The position numbers were made by a program, and so were the translations under genes. A stretch of DNA of 64,000 nucleotides, taken from NCBI RefSeq assembly GCF_902705885.1, contig NZ_CACSIP010000033.1, positions 1 to 64,000 of the forward strand. The letters are read 5' to 3'. The notes beneath the pieces are model-generated. The model did no database searches. It had not been told where the DNA came from and was given only the letters and a program-made list of their open reading frames with translations. This DNA comes from Mycolicibacterium austroafricanum. Its GTDB lineage: Bacteria > Actinomycetota > Actinomycetes > Mycobacteriales > Mycobacteriaceae. Each line of letters opens with the position of its first letter. Position 1 is the first letter of the stretch. Positions 46,402 through 55,232 of this stretch are shown one piece after another.

Positions 46402-47133
46402 TTAGCCGACCTCGACTTCGAGCTTGGCCAGTACGCCGTCACGCACCTGCTCGAGGTGCCCGCAGATTCCCTCCACCGCACCCTCGACATCGCCGCGGGT
46501 CACCGCGTCCAGCAGCTCTTCATGGGAATGGCTGGTGCCCCCGACCAGTCGCCAGCCCAGCACGTATCGCCCGACCTTGAGCCGTAGCTGCTCGATGAGG
46601 CCCCACAACATGGGCTGATCCTCGGCGCCATACAGTTCGGCATAGAACTGTGAGCGCGCATCGAGGAAGCCCCCGCCCTCCTGTTGCGAGTCGACAACCT
46701 GTGCCAGCCGCCGCAGCCGTGCAATGCGTTCGCCGGTCATCGAAGCCATCGACAACCGCAGCGCGTGTGTCTCGAGCACCGCACGGATGCTGTAGATCTC
46801 GCGCACCTGGGCGCCGGTCAGGGCGCGGACCACGGCTCCCCGGCGATCCCGCAATTCGACCAGGCCGTCAGCCTCGAGCTGGATGAGCGCCGAGCGGACG
46901 GGCACCCGCGACACGCCGATGCTCTCGGCGAGCACCTCCTGCCGCAACTTCTGGCCCGGCTTCAGGGTCCCGTCGAGTATCGCTTCGCGCAGGATCTCGT
47001 AAACCCTCGAACCGAGGGATTGATAGCCTTGAGCACGCTGCCCCGCCAGACGCCGCAAATCGTCGCCGACAGCATTCGGCGGCTCGGCAGGTGCAGGGAA
47101 GTCGACGCCGACCCCGTTGTGGTTTGCCCCCAT
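46402..47133 (-). CDS. GntR-family regulator, FCD subfamily (module B)
   Basis: The 243-residue protein has a winged helix-turn-helix (LKPGQKLRQEVLAESIGVSRVPVRSALIQLEADGLVEL) and a C-terminal FCD domain with IRAVLETHALRL, FYAELYGAEDQ and SHSHEELLDAVTRGD. The last block matches the module A regulator (HHSHEELIAQLRAHD), so the two are paralogues. The start is the ATG at 47133 (MGANHNGVG); a TATGAT -10 (complement of 47143-47148) is only 9 bases upstream, which predicts a very short or absent leader. The operator-like site at 47170-47180 lies about 37 bases upstream, where it would overlap the -35 region. Confidence 0.9.
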   Translation of the reverse strand: MGANHNGVGVDFPAPAEPPNAVGDDLRRLAGQRAQGYQSLGSRVYEILREAILDGTLKPGQKLRQEVLAESIGVSRVPVRSALIQLEADGLVELRDRRGAVVRALTGAQVREIYSIRAVLETHALRLSMASMTGERIARLRRLAQVVDSQQEGGGFLDARSQFYAELYGAEDQPMLWGLIEQLRLKVGRYVLGWRLVGGTSHSHEELLDAVTRGDVEGAVEGICGHLEQVRDGVLAKLEVEVG

Positions 47134-47169
47134 GAGACCGAGATCATACCCGGCGAACGGCACTACTGG

Positions 47170-47180
47170 ATTTTGGATCC
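47170..47180 (+). promoter_or_regulatory. Operator site F upstream of gntR (module B)
   Basis: ATTTTGGATCC carries the shared core. It lies between the LLM stop (47184) and the gntR ATG (47133) and overlaps the expected -35 region of the TATGAT promoter. This fits autorepression. The second half of the palindrome is degraded (GTGTC). Confidence 0.45.
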
Positions 47181-47183
47181 GTG

Positions 47184-48041
47184 TCAGTCCAACCCCAGAT
47201 CCTTTCGGAACCGCCGCATCCCGTCGATCTTGTCGGCCACGGATGCATCGGGAGCGCTGTAGAACATCCACGGCATCGTGATGATGCCAGTGATCCCGCT
47301 GGCCTCCGCGGCCGCATAGTGCTCGGGGGTGAAGGCATCGGTCAACGGTGTGATCACCTCGAAACCGTCCATCGACAGCCCCTTTTCGGCACGCAGCTCG
47401 CGCAGCACCGAGATCCGCTCCAGCGCCTTCTCGGTGGTGATCAGGTCACCGATCCACCCGTCGTGGCGTGCCGCGCGGCGCAGCGCGATATCCGACAGCC
47501 CGCCGACGTAAACCGGGATCGGTGGCGGCGTCGGCTCCATTTCCATCCGCGGCGCCGTGTAAAAATCACCGCTGAACTCGGTCCACCCCGGCGACCACAG
47601 AGCCTTCATCAACTCCAGCACCTCGTCGGTGCGCTTGCCGCGACGCTCGAACTGCTGTCCCAGCAACTCGAACTCCTCGCGGCACCACCCCACACCGATG
47701 CCCAATTCCAACCGTCCGTCGGCCAGAACCGCGGCCGTACCGATCGATTTCGCCGCCGAGTACGGATCGCGCATCGCCGGCAGGTACACCGTCGTCACGA
47801 ACCGCAGCCGGGTGGTGGCCAGCGCGATCGCGCCGATCATCACCCAGGGGTCGGGCCAGTCGGTGAACGCCTCCCAGCGCCTGGCGCCGTCCTTGGTGTA
47901 GGGGTAGGGCGTCTGCAGCGTCTCCAGGTTGATCACATGATCGGGAATCGCCATCCCGTGATAGCCGAGATCATCTGCGGCTTTGGCGATCTCGATGGCC
48001 TCGCGGGTGTCGAGGAACGCTGTGCTGACGTAGAACTTCAT
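47184..48041 (-). CDS. LLM-class F420/flavin-dependent oxidoreductase (module B)
   Basis: The 285-residue protein has the LLM family N-terminus MKFYVSTAFLDTREAIEIAK, DDLGYHGMAIPDHVINLETL and LELGIGVGWCREEFELLGQQ. PVYVGGLSDIALRRAARHDGWIGD is the typical F420-family phosphate-binding region. It is most like the TIGR03619/F420-dependent branch in mycobacteria, so use of reduced F420 is a reasonable guess. Its ATG overlaps the thioesterase stop (ATGA). It is the second gene of module B, upstream of gntR. Confidence 0.87.
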   Translation of the reverse strand: MKFYVSTAFLDTREAIEIAKAADDLGYHGMAIPDHVINLETLQTPYPYTKDGARRWEAFTDWPDPWVMIGAIALATTRLRFVTTVYLPAMRDPYSAAKSIGTAAVLADGRLELGIGVGWCREEFELLGQQFERRGKRTDEVLELMKALWSPGWTEFSGDFYTAPRMEMEPTPPPIPVYVGGLSDIALRRAARHDGWIGDLITTEKALERISVLRELRAEKGLSMDGFEVITPLTDAFTPEHYAAAEASGITGIITMPWMFYSAPDASVADKIDGMRRFRKDLGLD

Positions 48042-48667
48042 CCGGCGTCACGCGCCCAGGCAGGCATGATGAACACGCCCTCGGCTTCCACGGTGACTCC
48101 TTCGGCGTCCTTGAGGTATCCCCGCGCGTAGGTCTTGAACCCCTCCGAACGTTCGACGAACGCCTCGGCGCGCACCGGCCCCAGATGTGTGCCGCGCAGA
48201 TATTTCACACTGATCGTGCCGGTGAACTTGGGCAGGCTCAGCCCTTCGCTGGCCACCTCTCCGAGGATGTGGTCGAGCAGCAGTGCGCAGATGCCGCCGT
48301 GCACCCAACCCGGCGGTCCCTCATAGGCGCGCCCCAACGTGAACTCACTCCAACAACTCCCGTCGGGCTCGTGCTGGATGATCATCGGTGGGGCGATGGC
48401 ATTGCGAAGTCCGACAGCGGGATTCGCCCAGGCGACCGGCTTGCCGGTGTCGGCGTGCCGCAGCGTCGAGGTCACGCTTAGCTGTTCACGTTCGAGCAAC
48501 TCGGTGGCGGCCTCGAGATGTCGCAGGGCTTCCTGCACCGTGGCATCCTCGACAGCGGTATGGATCCCGACGTCGATGAGCCTGCGCAACGCATCGGTCA
48601 GCGGGTCATAGCTCGCTCGCTGCCGGTCGTAGTCCTCGGAACTGATCACGTCGAACGCGAACTCCAC
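48038..48667 (-). CDS. PaaI-type hotdog thioesterase
   Basis: The 209-residue protein has a C-terminal hotdog domain with GWVHGGICALLLDHILGEVA (the HGG block and active-site acid) and TGTISVKYLRGTHLGPVRAEA. About 85 N-terminal residues form a helical extension seen in some mycobacterial 4HBT proteins. The start is the GTG at 48667 with GGAGGGTAGGC directly before it; an ATG at 48682 lies in the neighbouring tandem repeat. Such enzymes hydrolyse acyl- or aryl-CoA thioesters, which suits a carboxylate catabolic module. It follows glnE after a 25-bp repeat array. Confidence 0.85.
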   Translation of the reverse strand: MEFAFDVISSEDYDRQRASYDPLTDALRRLIDVGIHTAVEDATVQEALRHLEAATELLEREQLSVTSTLRHADTGKPVAWANPAVGLRNAIAPPMIIQHEPDGSCWSEFTLGRAYEGPPGWVHGGICALLLDHILGEVASEGLSLPKFTGTISVKYLRGTHLGPVRAEAFVERSEGFKTYARGYLKDAEGVTVEAEGVFIMPAWARDAG

Positions 48668-48673
48668 GCCTAC

Positions 48674-48773
48674 CCTCCACATCCATCAGTCGGCTCAGCC
48701 TCTACATCCATAGGTCGGCTCAGCCTCTACATCCATAGGTCGGCTCAGCCTCTACATCCATAGGTCGGCTCAG
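48674..48773 (-). repeat. Four 25-bp tandem repeats joining the glnE stop to the next ribosome site
   Basis: Four 25-base units (48674-48698, 48699-48723, 48724-48748, 48749-48773) are nearly identical; the last three are exact and the first differs at a few positions. On the minus strand each unit starts CTGAGCCGACC and ends GTAGAGG or GTGGAGG. The glnE TGA (48770-48772) is in the first unit read, and the unit next to the thioesterase gene supplies its GGAGG ribosome site. The unit shares its beginning with the glnE coding end (GGAGGCTGAG). Confidence 0.92.
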
Positions 48774-51745
48774 CCTCCGAAAATTCTGAGTACCACCGCT
48801 TTTGCCCTCCGCGTGATCCTCAGATAGTTGTCGAGGAACTCACCGCCGTCGCCATCACGCCAACCGGCAGCCACCGCGACCGCGTTGAGTAGCCGGCCCG
48901 GTCCGGGCAGTTGATCGGTGGGTTTTCCGCGCACCAGCACCAGCGCGTTACGCGCCCGCGTCGCCGTCAACCAGGCGTCGCGCAGCAGTTCGATGTCACC
49001 TTCGGCGATCAGCTCGGCGGCACCGATGGCGTCGAGAGTGTCCAACGTCGACGTGGTGTGCAGCGCAGGCATCTTGTGCGCGTAGCGAAGTTGCAGCAAC
49101 TGCACGGTCCACTCGATGTCGGTGAGGCCGCCGCGGCCCAGCTTGGTGTGGGTGTTCGGATCGGCGCCGCGGGGCAGCCTCTCGGCATCGACCCGTGCCT
49201 TGATGCGCCGGATCTCCTGTACGGTCTCCGCCGACACGCCACCTTCCGGATAGCGCGTCTTGTCCGCCATCAGCAGGAACCGCTCACCGAGTTCGAGATC
49301 ACCCGCCACCCGGTGTGCCCGCAGCAGCGCCTGGACCTCCCATGGCTGCGCCCACTGTTCGTAGTAGGCCGCATACGACGCCAGGGTGCGTACCAGCGGA
49401 CCGGAGCGGCCCTCCGGACGCAGGTTGGCGTCGACGTCCAGCGGGGGGTCGGCGCCCGGAGTGCCCAGTCGAGACCGGACCTGCTCGGCCACCGTCTGCG
49501 ACCATTTCACCGCCGCCGACTCCTCGACGCCCGCGTGGGGTTCGCAGACGAACAGCACGTCGGCGTCCGAGCCGTACCCGAGCTCCCCGCCGCCGAGGCG
49601 GCCCATCCCGATGACGGCAATCCGCGCGGGCGGACCGGCTTGCGGGGTGTTGGCGCGGATCACCGCGTCCAGGGCCGCCTGCAGCACCGCCACCCACATC
49701 GAGGTCAGCTGCTTGCACACCGCGGTCACGTCGAGCATCCCGAGCAGGTCGGCCGACGCGATCCTCGCCAGCTCCCTGCGGCGCAGCGACCGGGCCGCGG
49801 CAATGGCGCGCAGTGGGTCGCCGTGCCGGGCAGCCGAGGCCACCAGCGACCGGGCCACCCCCTCGGTGTCGACATCACACAGTTTGGGCCCGTTGGGGCC
49901 GTCGGCGTAGAGCTGGATCACCTCGGGGGCGTGCATCAGCAGGTCCGGCACATACGCCGAGGTGCCCAGGACGTGCATCAGCCGTTTGGCCACCGCACCC
50001 TCGTCACGCAGCGCCGCCAGGAACCACCGCTGGTCGGCCAGCTCGTCGCTGAGCCTGCGGTAGGCCAGTAGCCCGGCGTCCGGGTCGGGGGTGTCGGACA
50101 GCCAATCCAGCAGGGTCGGCAGCAGTACCTGCTGCACGCGGCCGCGGCGGGCGGTGCCGCCGGTCAGCGCGGCCAGGTGGGTCAGTGCGCTCTGCGGCCC
50201 TTCGTACCCGAGGGCGGCGAGCTGACGCTCGGCCGACGCGGTGCTCATTCCGTCCGAAAGCCCCAGCGTCGCTTGGCCGACCGACTCCAGAAGGGGTTGG
50301 TAGAACAGCTTGGCGTGCAGCCGCGACACCCGGCGGCTCTGCCGTTTGAGTTCCTCCCGCAGCACGCCGAGCGCGTCGTGGCGGCCGTCGGGACGCATGT
50401 GCGCCGCCCGCGCGAGCCAGCGCATCGCCTCCTCGTCGTCGGCCTCGGGCAGCATGTGGGTGCGTTTGAGGCGTTGCAGCTGCAGCCGGTGTTCGAGCAA
50501 CCGGAGGAATTCGTAGGACGCCGTCAGGTTGGCCGCGTCATCGCGGCCGATGTAGCCACCGGTTCCCAGCGCCGCCAGCGCGTTGACGGTCGATGCGACG
50601 TGCAACTCGTCATCGTTGCGGCCGTGCACCAACTGCAGGAGCTGCACAGCGAACTCCACGTCGCGCAGCCCGCCGCTGCCGAGTTTGAGCTCCCGGGTCC
50701 GGACGCCAGCCGGCACCAGTTCCTCCACGCGCCTGCGCATCGCCTGCACTTCGGGAACGAAGTCGTCACGCTCGCAGGCGGTCCACACCATCGGCATCAG
50801 CGCCTCGATGTAGCGCGCGCCCAGTTCCTCGTCCCCGGCGGCGGGCCGCGCCTTCATCAGCGCCTGGAACTCCCAGGTTTTCGCCCAGCGCTCGTAGTAG
50901 GCGATGTGCGAGTCCAGGGTGCGCACCAGCTGACCTTGCTTGCCCTCCGGCCGCAGCGCGGCGTCCACCTCGAAGAACGCGTCGGCGGCCAGCCTCATCA
51001 TCTCGCCGGCGATCCTGGTCGCGGTGCCCAGGCCGGCGTGCGAGCCGTCGTCGGCAACGAAGATGACGTCGACGTCGCTGACGTAGTTGAGTTCGCGCGC
51101 ACCGCACTTGCCCATCGCGATGACGCTCAGCGCGGGCACCGGCCCGTCGCCGCACACCGACCGCGACACCACGTTCAGCGCCGCACCCAGAGCGGCGTCG
51201 GCGAGGTCGGACAGGTGTTCCCCGACGATCGTGAACGGCAGCACCGGTTCGTTCTCCACCGTGGAGGCGAGGTCAAGAGCGGCCAGCACCATCACCCGGT
51301 TGCGGTACAGGGTGCGCAGCGGCGGGACGGCCAGCGCTGCGCCCGTTGCCTTTTCGGCCTCCTCGGTGAAAATCTCCGCCAGCTCCCGCGGCGACGGCAG
51401 GGAGATGTTGCCGGCCAGCAGGTGCCAGGAGTCCGGGTTGGCGATCAGGTGGTCCCCCAGCGCCAGCGACGACCCGAGCACCGCGAACAACCGACCGCGC
51501 AGACTGCGGTCCTTGAGAAGCGCACTGTCCAGTTCGTGCCAGTCGTCACCCAGCGCCTCGGACAGCCGGACCACGGCGCGCAGCGCGGTATCGGCGTCGG
51601 GCGCGCGCGACAGCGACCACAGCAATTCCACATGGGCGTCGGTGTTCCACCCGAGGCCGTTCAGATCGGCTTGCGCCTGCGGTTCGACCAGCCCCAGCCG
51701 ACCGACGCCAGGCAGCTTCGGACGCTGCGTCGCGGGTTTGGCCAC
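48770..51745 (-). CDS. glnE: Glutamine synthetase adenylyltransferase/deadenylylase
   Basis: The 991-residue protein adds or removes AMP on the GlnA1 Tyr in response to nitrogen status. Two nucleotidyltransferase domains are visible. The N-terminal deadenylylase has YVSDVDVIFVADDG near residue 230, and the C-terminal adenylylase has GYGSDADVLFVCEPH near residue 730. Both keep the paired Asp. GRGGLTDIEWTVQLLQL and GSGGLRDVEFAVQLLQL are the matching distal motifs. Length fits the actinobacterial family. A TAGATT element 6 bases before the GTG suggests a leaderless mRNA. It is separated from glnA1 by the accessory island here. Confidence 0.96.
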   Translation of the reverse strand: MAKPATQRPKLPGVGRLGLVEPQAQADLNGLGWNTDAHVELLWSLSRAPDADTALRAVVRLSEALGDDWHELDSALLKDRSLRGRLFAVLGSSLALGDHLIANPDSWHLLAGNISLPSPRELAEIFTEEAEKATGAALAVPPLRTLYRNRVMVLAALDLASTVENEPVLPFTIVGEHLSDLADAALGAALNVVSRSVCGDGPVPALSVIAMGKCGARELNYVSDVDVIFVADDGSHAGLGTATRIAGEMMRLAADAFFEVDAALRPEGKQGQLVRTLDSHIAYYERWAKTWEFQALMKARPAAGDEELGARYIEALMPMVWTACERDDFVPEVQAMRRRVEELVPAGVRTRELKLGSGGLRDVEFAVQLLQLVHGRNDDELHVASTVNALAALGTGGYIGRDDAANLTASYEFLRLLEHRLQLQRLKRTHMLPEADDEEAMRWLARAAHMRPDGRHDALGVLREELKRQSRRVSRLHAKLFYQPLLESVGQATLGLSDGMSTASAERQLAALGYEGPQSALTHLAALTGGTARRGRVQQVLLPTLLDWLSDTPDPDAGLLAYRRLSDELADQRWFLAALRDEGAVAKRLMHVLGTSAYVPDLLMHAPEVIQLYADGPNGPKLCDVDTEGVARSLVASAARHGDPLRAIAAARSLRRRELARIASADLLGMLDVTAVCKQLTSMWVAVLQAALDAVIRANTPQAGPPARIAVIGMGRLGGGELGYGSDADVLFVCEPHAGVEESAAVKWSQTVAEQVRSRLGTPGADPPLDVDANLRPEGRSGPLVRTLASYAAYYEQWAQPWEVQALLRAHRVAGDLELGERFLLMADKTRYPEGGVSAETVQEIRRIKARVDAERLPRGADPNTHTKLGRGGLTDIEWTVQLLQLRYAHKMPALHTTSTLDTLDAIGAAELIAEGDIELLRDAWLTATRARNALVLVRGKPTDQLPGPGRLLNAVAVAAGWRDGDGGEFLDNYLRITRRAKAVVLRIFGG

Positions 51746-51811
51746 ACGTGAAATCTAACGGAGGCATCTGGTGCGGACGGCGGGGGCTGCCTGCAGCCCA
51801 GTCCGAAACCG

Positions 51812-53152
51812 CTACAACGACAGGTAGGTCTTCAGCTCGAACGGCGTGACGTGACTGCGGTAGTTCTCCCACTCCGTGTGTTTGTTGCGGAGGAAGAAGT
51901 CGAAGACGTGTTCCCCGAGGGCCTCGGCGACCAGTTCCGAGCCCTCCATTTCGCCCAGCGCGACACCGAGGCTGCCGGGCAGCTCCTTGTAGCCCATGGC
52001 GCGGCGTTCCTCCGGCGTCAGGCTCCACACGTCGTCCTCGGCCTGCGGACCGAGGACATAGCCCTTCTCGATGCCGCGCAGGCCCGCCGCGAGCAGCACC
52101 GCGAACGTCAGGTACGGGTTGCACGCCGAGTCAGGGCTGCGCACCTCGACCCGCCGCGACGACGACTTGTGCGGGGTGTACATCGGCACCCGCACCAGCG
52201 CCGAACGGTTGGCCGCACCCCAGGACGCCGCCGTCGGGGCCTCACCGCCGTGCACCAGCCTTTTGTACGAGTTCACCCACTGATTGGTGACGGCGCTGAT
52301 CTCGGTGGCGTGCTCCAGAATGCCCGCGATGAAGGACTTTCCGACATCGGAGAGCTGCTGCGGATCGTCGGCACTGTGGAAGGCGTTGTTGTCGCCCTCG
52401 AACAGGCTCATATGGGTGTGCATCGCCGAGCCGGGATGTTCGGAGAACGGCTTGGGCATGAACGACGCACGCACACCCTCACCCAGGGCGACCTCCTTGA
52501 CGACATAGCGGAACGTCATCACGTTGTCGGCCATCGACAGGGCGTCGGCGTAGCGCAGGTCGATCTCCTGCTGACCGGGTGCGCCCTCGTGGTGACTGAA
52601 CTCCACCGAGATACCCATCTGCTCGAGCGCGTCGATGGCGTGGCGGCGGAAGTTCGGAGCCGAGTCGTGCACGGCCTGGTCGAAGTAGCCACCGTTGTCA
52701 GCAGGGACGGGCTCACTCCCGTCGTAGGGCCCCGGTTTGAGCAGGAAGAACTCGATCTCGGGATGGACGTAGCAGGAGAAGCCCAGATCGCTGGCCTTCG
52801 ACAGCTGGCGGCGCAGCACGTGGCGTGAGTCGGCCCACGACGGCGAGCCGTCGGGCATCGTGATGTCGCAGAACATCCTCGCCGAGTGGTGATCGCCGCC
52901 GCTGGTGGTCCATGGCAGCACCTGGAACGTCGACGGGTCCGGACGAGCGACCATGTCGGCTTCCGACACGCGCGCGAATCCCTCGATGGAGGATCCGTCG
53001 AAGCCGATGCCCTCCTCGAACGCGCCCTCCAGCTCGGCGGGGGCGATGGCCACCGACTTGAGGTAACCGAGGACGTCGGTGAACCACAGCCGGACGAAGC
53101 GGATATCGCGTTCTTCCAGCGTGCGAAGCACGAATTCCTTCTGCCGATCCAT
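51812..53152 (-). CDS. glnA2: Glutamine synthetase-like GlnA2 (type I-alpha)
   Basis: The 446-residue protein has the GS signature FDGSSIEGFARVSEADM near residue 50 and KPFSEHPGSAMHTHMSLFEG near residue 245. The C-terminal region lacks the NLYELP adenylylation loop of GlnA1, so it should not be controlled by GlnE. This I-alpha form is one of several extra GS paralogues of mycobacteria whose natural substrate is not firmly known. It is on the same strand as glnE, with 66 bases between them, in the conserved order glnE-glnA2. Confidence 0.93.
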   Translation of the reverse strand: MDRQKEFVLRTLEERDIRFVRLWFTDVLGYLKSVAIAPAELEGAFEEGIGFDGSSIEGFARVSEADMVARPDPSTFQVLPWTTSGGDHHSARMFCDITMPDGSPSWADSRHVLRRQLSKASDLGFSCYVHPEIEFFLLKPGPYDGSEPVPADNGGYFDQAVHDSAPNFRRHAIDALEQMGISVEFSHHEGAPGQQEIDLRYADALSMADNVMTFRYVVKEVALGEGVRASFMPKPFSEHPGSAMHTHMSLFEGDNNAFHSADDPQQLSDVGKSFIAGILEHATEISAVTNQWVNSYKRLVHGGEAPTAASWGAANRSALVRVPMYTPHKSSSRRVEVRSPDSACNPYLTFAVLLAAGLRGIEKGYVLGPQAEDDVWSLTPEERRAMGYKELPGSLGVALGEMEGSELVAEALGEHVFDFFLRNKHTEWENYRSHVTPFELKTYLSL

Positions 53153-53197
53153 GCCCGAAGCCTAGGTTCCGGCTGTTAATTCTGTGTTACGGCGCTG

Positions 53198-54727
53198 CTA
53201 GCAGCGCAATCCGGCCGGGGGCTGAACCCGGTCCACGAGGAATTCGACGACGGCGGTGTCCACGCAGGCGTCGCCGTTGAACACCACCGTGTGCTGGCCG
53301 CCGTCAAAGGTGATCAGCGACGCGTCCATCTGCGCGGCCAGGTCGACGCCGGCCTGATAGGGCGTCGCCGGGTCACCGGTCGTGGACACGACGACGACCT
53401 TGCCCGGGCCCGGTGAGGTCGCGGGCTGCGCCGTCGAGGTGGCCGGCACCGGCCACAACGCGCAGACGTCGCGCGGGGCGAAACCGGTGAACGCGCCGTA
53501 GGACAGGAACGGCGCCGCCTCCCGCGCCCGCCGGTCGGCGTCGGCCCACGCCGCGGGGTCGGTCGGGTACACCGCGTCGAGGCACCGGATGGCGGTGAAC
53601 GCGTCCCGGCGGTTCTTGTAGTGCCCGTCGCGGTCGCGCTGCTGGTAGTCGTCGGCGAGCAGCAGCAAGTCGATCGGGTCGGTGCCGCGCTGCAACCCGA
53701 GCAGGCCGCTGGTCAGGTAGGTCCAGTAGCGGGGCGAGTAGAGCGCACTGACGGTCCCGGTGATGGCGTCTTGATAACCCAGGCCGCGCGGGTCCGACGC
53801 CGCGGCCGGTTGGGTGACCAGCGGATCGATCAGTTCGTGGTAGCGGCTGACGAATTGTGCGGGGTCGGTGCCCAGCGGGCATCCGGCCGACTTCGCGCAA
53901 TCGGTGGCGTACCTGTCAAACGCCCGCTGGAAGCTCCCCAGCTGATTGATGCTCTCGGTGATCGGATCCAGGCTGGGGTCCACCGCACCGTCGAGGACCA
54001 TGGCCCGTACCCGGTCGGGGTAACGCTCGGCGTAGGCCGCGCCGAGTTGGGTGCCGTAAGAGAAGCCGAGATAGTTGATCTGTTCTTCACCCAGTGCCGC
54101 CCGCACCACATCCATGTCGCGTGCCGCCGACGCCGTCCCGATGTTCGCCAGGAACTCGGCGCCCATCCGTTGCAAGCACTGCGCGGCGAACTCGCGGCGC
54201 AGTTCTTCGATGTGGGCCACCCCCGCGGGGCTCTGGTCGGCCATCGGCTCTGCCCGGTAGGCGTCGAATTCGGCGTCGGTGCGGCACCGCAGTTCCGGCG
54301 TCGAGTGCCCCACGCCGCGTGGGTCGATGCCGACAAGGTCGAATTGGTCCAGGATCTCGGTTCCCGCCAGCGCGGCGCCCATGCCGGCGACGACGTCGAC
54401 TGCCGACGCACCCGGCCCGCCCGGGTTGACGACGAGCATTCCGATGCGCGGACCGCTGGCGGGCACCCTGATGACCGCCAGTTGCGCCGCCGCGCCTTGC
54501 GGTTTCGTGTAATCGACCGGCACCGCGACGGTGCCGCACTGCGCGGTCGGCAGCCGCGAGACGTCGTCGAGGAAGTTCGCGCACGAACTCCACACGGGCG
54601 CAGCGGAGTACGTCGGGCCCTGTGGGTCCTGCGGGGTCTCGGGCGACGCGGCCGCCGCCGGGCACGACACCACCACCGCGGCGGTCAGCACCGCAAGCAC
54701 TCGTCCCAGCCGCCGCATGGCAGTCAT
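53198..54727 (-). CDS. Secreted CaeA-family serine hydrolase (Rv2223c-like)
   Basis: The product has 509 residues from the ATG at 54727 (MTAMRRLGRVLAVLTAAV). The N-terminus is a Sec signal peptide ending near CPAAAA-SPETPQ. Alpha/beta hydrolase motifs: oxyanion GGPGASAVDVVAG, nucleophile Ser in YLGFSYGTQLGAAYAE, acid in DPATPYQAGVDLA and His in DGGQHTVVF. It resembles the TAP-like proteases that release tripeptides or cleave other proteins outside the cell. It is the Rv2223c counterpart next to glnA2. An upstream GTG at 54748 is an alternative start. Confidence 0.87.
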   Translation of the reverse strand: MTAMRRLGRVLAVLTAAVVVSCPAAAASPETPQDPQGPTYSAAPVWSSCANFLDDVSRLPTAQCGTVAVPVDYTKPQGAAAQLAVIRVPASGPRIGMLVVNPGGPGASAVDVVAGMGAALAGTEILDQFDLVGIDPRGVGHSTPELRCRTDAEFDAYRAEPMADQSPAGVAHIEELRREFAAQCLQRMGAEFLANIGTASAARDMDVVRAALGEEQINYLGFSYGTQLGAAYAERYPDRVRAMVLDGAVDPSLDPITESINQLGSFQRAFDRYATDCAKSAGCPLGTDPAQFVSRYHELIDPLVTQPAAASDPRGLGYQDAITGTVSALYSPRYWTYLTSGLLGLQRGTDPIDLLLLADDYQQRDRDGHYKNRRDAFTAIRCLDAVYPTDPAAWADADRRAREAAPFLSYGAFTGFAPRDVCALWPVPATSTAQPATSPGPGKVVVVSTTGDPATPYQAGVDLAAQMDASLITFDGGQHTVVFNGDACVDTAVVEFLVDRVQPPAGLRC

Positions 54728-54785
54728 GGTTGCACGCGGGCGGGCCACCGGGCGCCCCGGGAACCCAAAGGTGATCAGGCCGTTA

Positions 54786-55232
54786 TCAGGCGTCGAGCTC
54801 GTAGGTCAGCCAGGTCGACTTCTCCGCGCCGATGCCGTCGTAGAGACGTTGCGCCGCCTCGTTGTCCGGGGCGGTCTCCCAGACCAGCTTCTCGGCGCCC
54901 CGGTCATGGCACAGCGCAAGGCTGTGCGCGATCAGCGCTCGCCCTGTGCCACTGTTACGCCCCTCGGGCGTGACGTACAGATCGTTGAGGACACCGACAC
55001 GCGCGGCGTGCAGGGTCTGCCATGTCCAGTAGATCGTCGCGAAACCCACTGGGGTGCGGTTCGAATCGCGGGCGATGAGTTGGACACCCTCGTCGTCGTT
55101 GACGATCAGCGCCCGCGACAGCGTCTCGAGCTTCTCATCAGAGGGATCGACCCGGTAGAAATCGCAGTAACTGCGCAGCATCGGAAGCAACTCGGCCAGG
55201 TCGGCCTCCCCGACCGTCGAGATGGTCAGCAC
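54786..55232 (-). CDS. GNAT-family N-acetyltransferase
   Basis: The 148-residue protein has the GNAT acetyl-CoA-binding loop NDLYVTPEGRNSGTGRALI (R/Q-x-x-G-x-G/A pattern) near residue 90 and the last strand GAEKLVWETAPDNEAAQRLYDG. It starts with GTG at 55232, overlapping the end of the downstream-facing caeA-like gene by 7 bases, so it is coupled to that protease. In M. tuberculosis the two proteases (Rv2223c, Rv2224c) are adjacent; here this gene lies between them. Substrate unknown. Confidence 0.85.
   Translation of the reverse strand: MLTISTVGEADLAELLPMLRSYCDFYRVDPSDEKLETLSRALIVNDDEGVQLIARDSNRTPVGFATIYWTWQTLHAARVGVLNDLYVTPEGRNSGTGRALIAHSLALCHDRGAEKLVWETAPDNEAAQRLYDGIGAEKSTWLTYELDA

Noticed and set aside
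48674..48773. Possible small CRISPR array
   Set aside because: The 25-bp units are directly adjacent with no unique spacers, and no cas genes are present.
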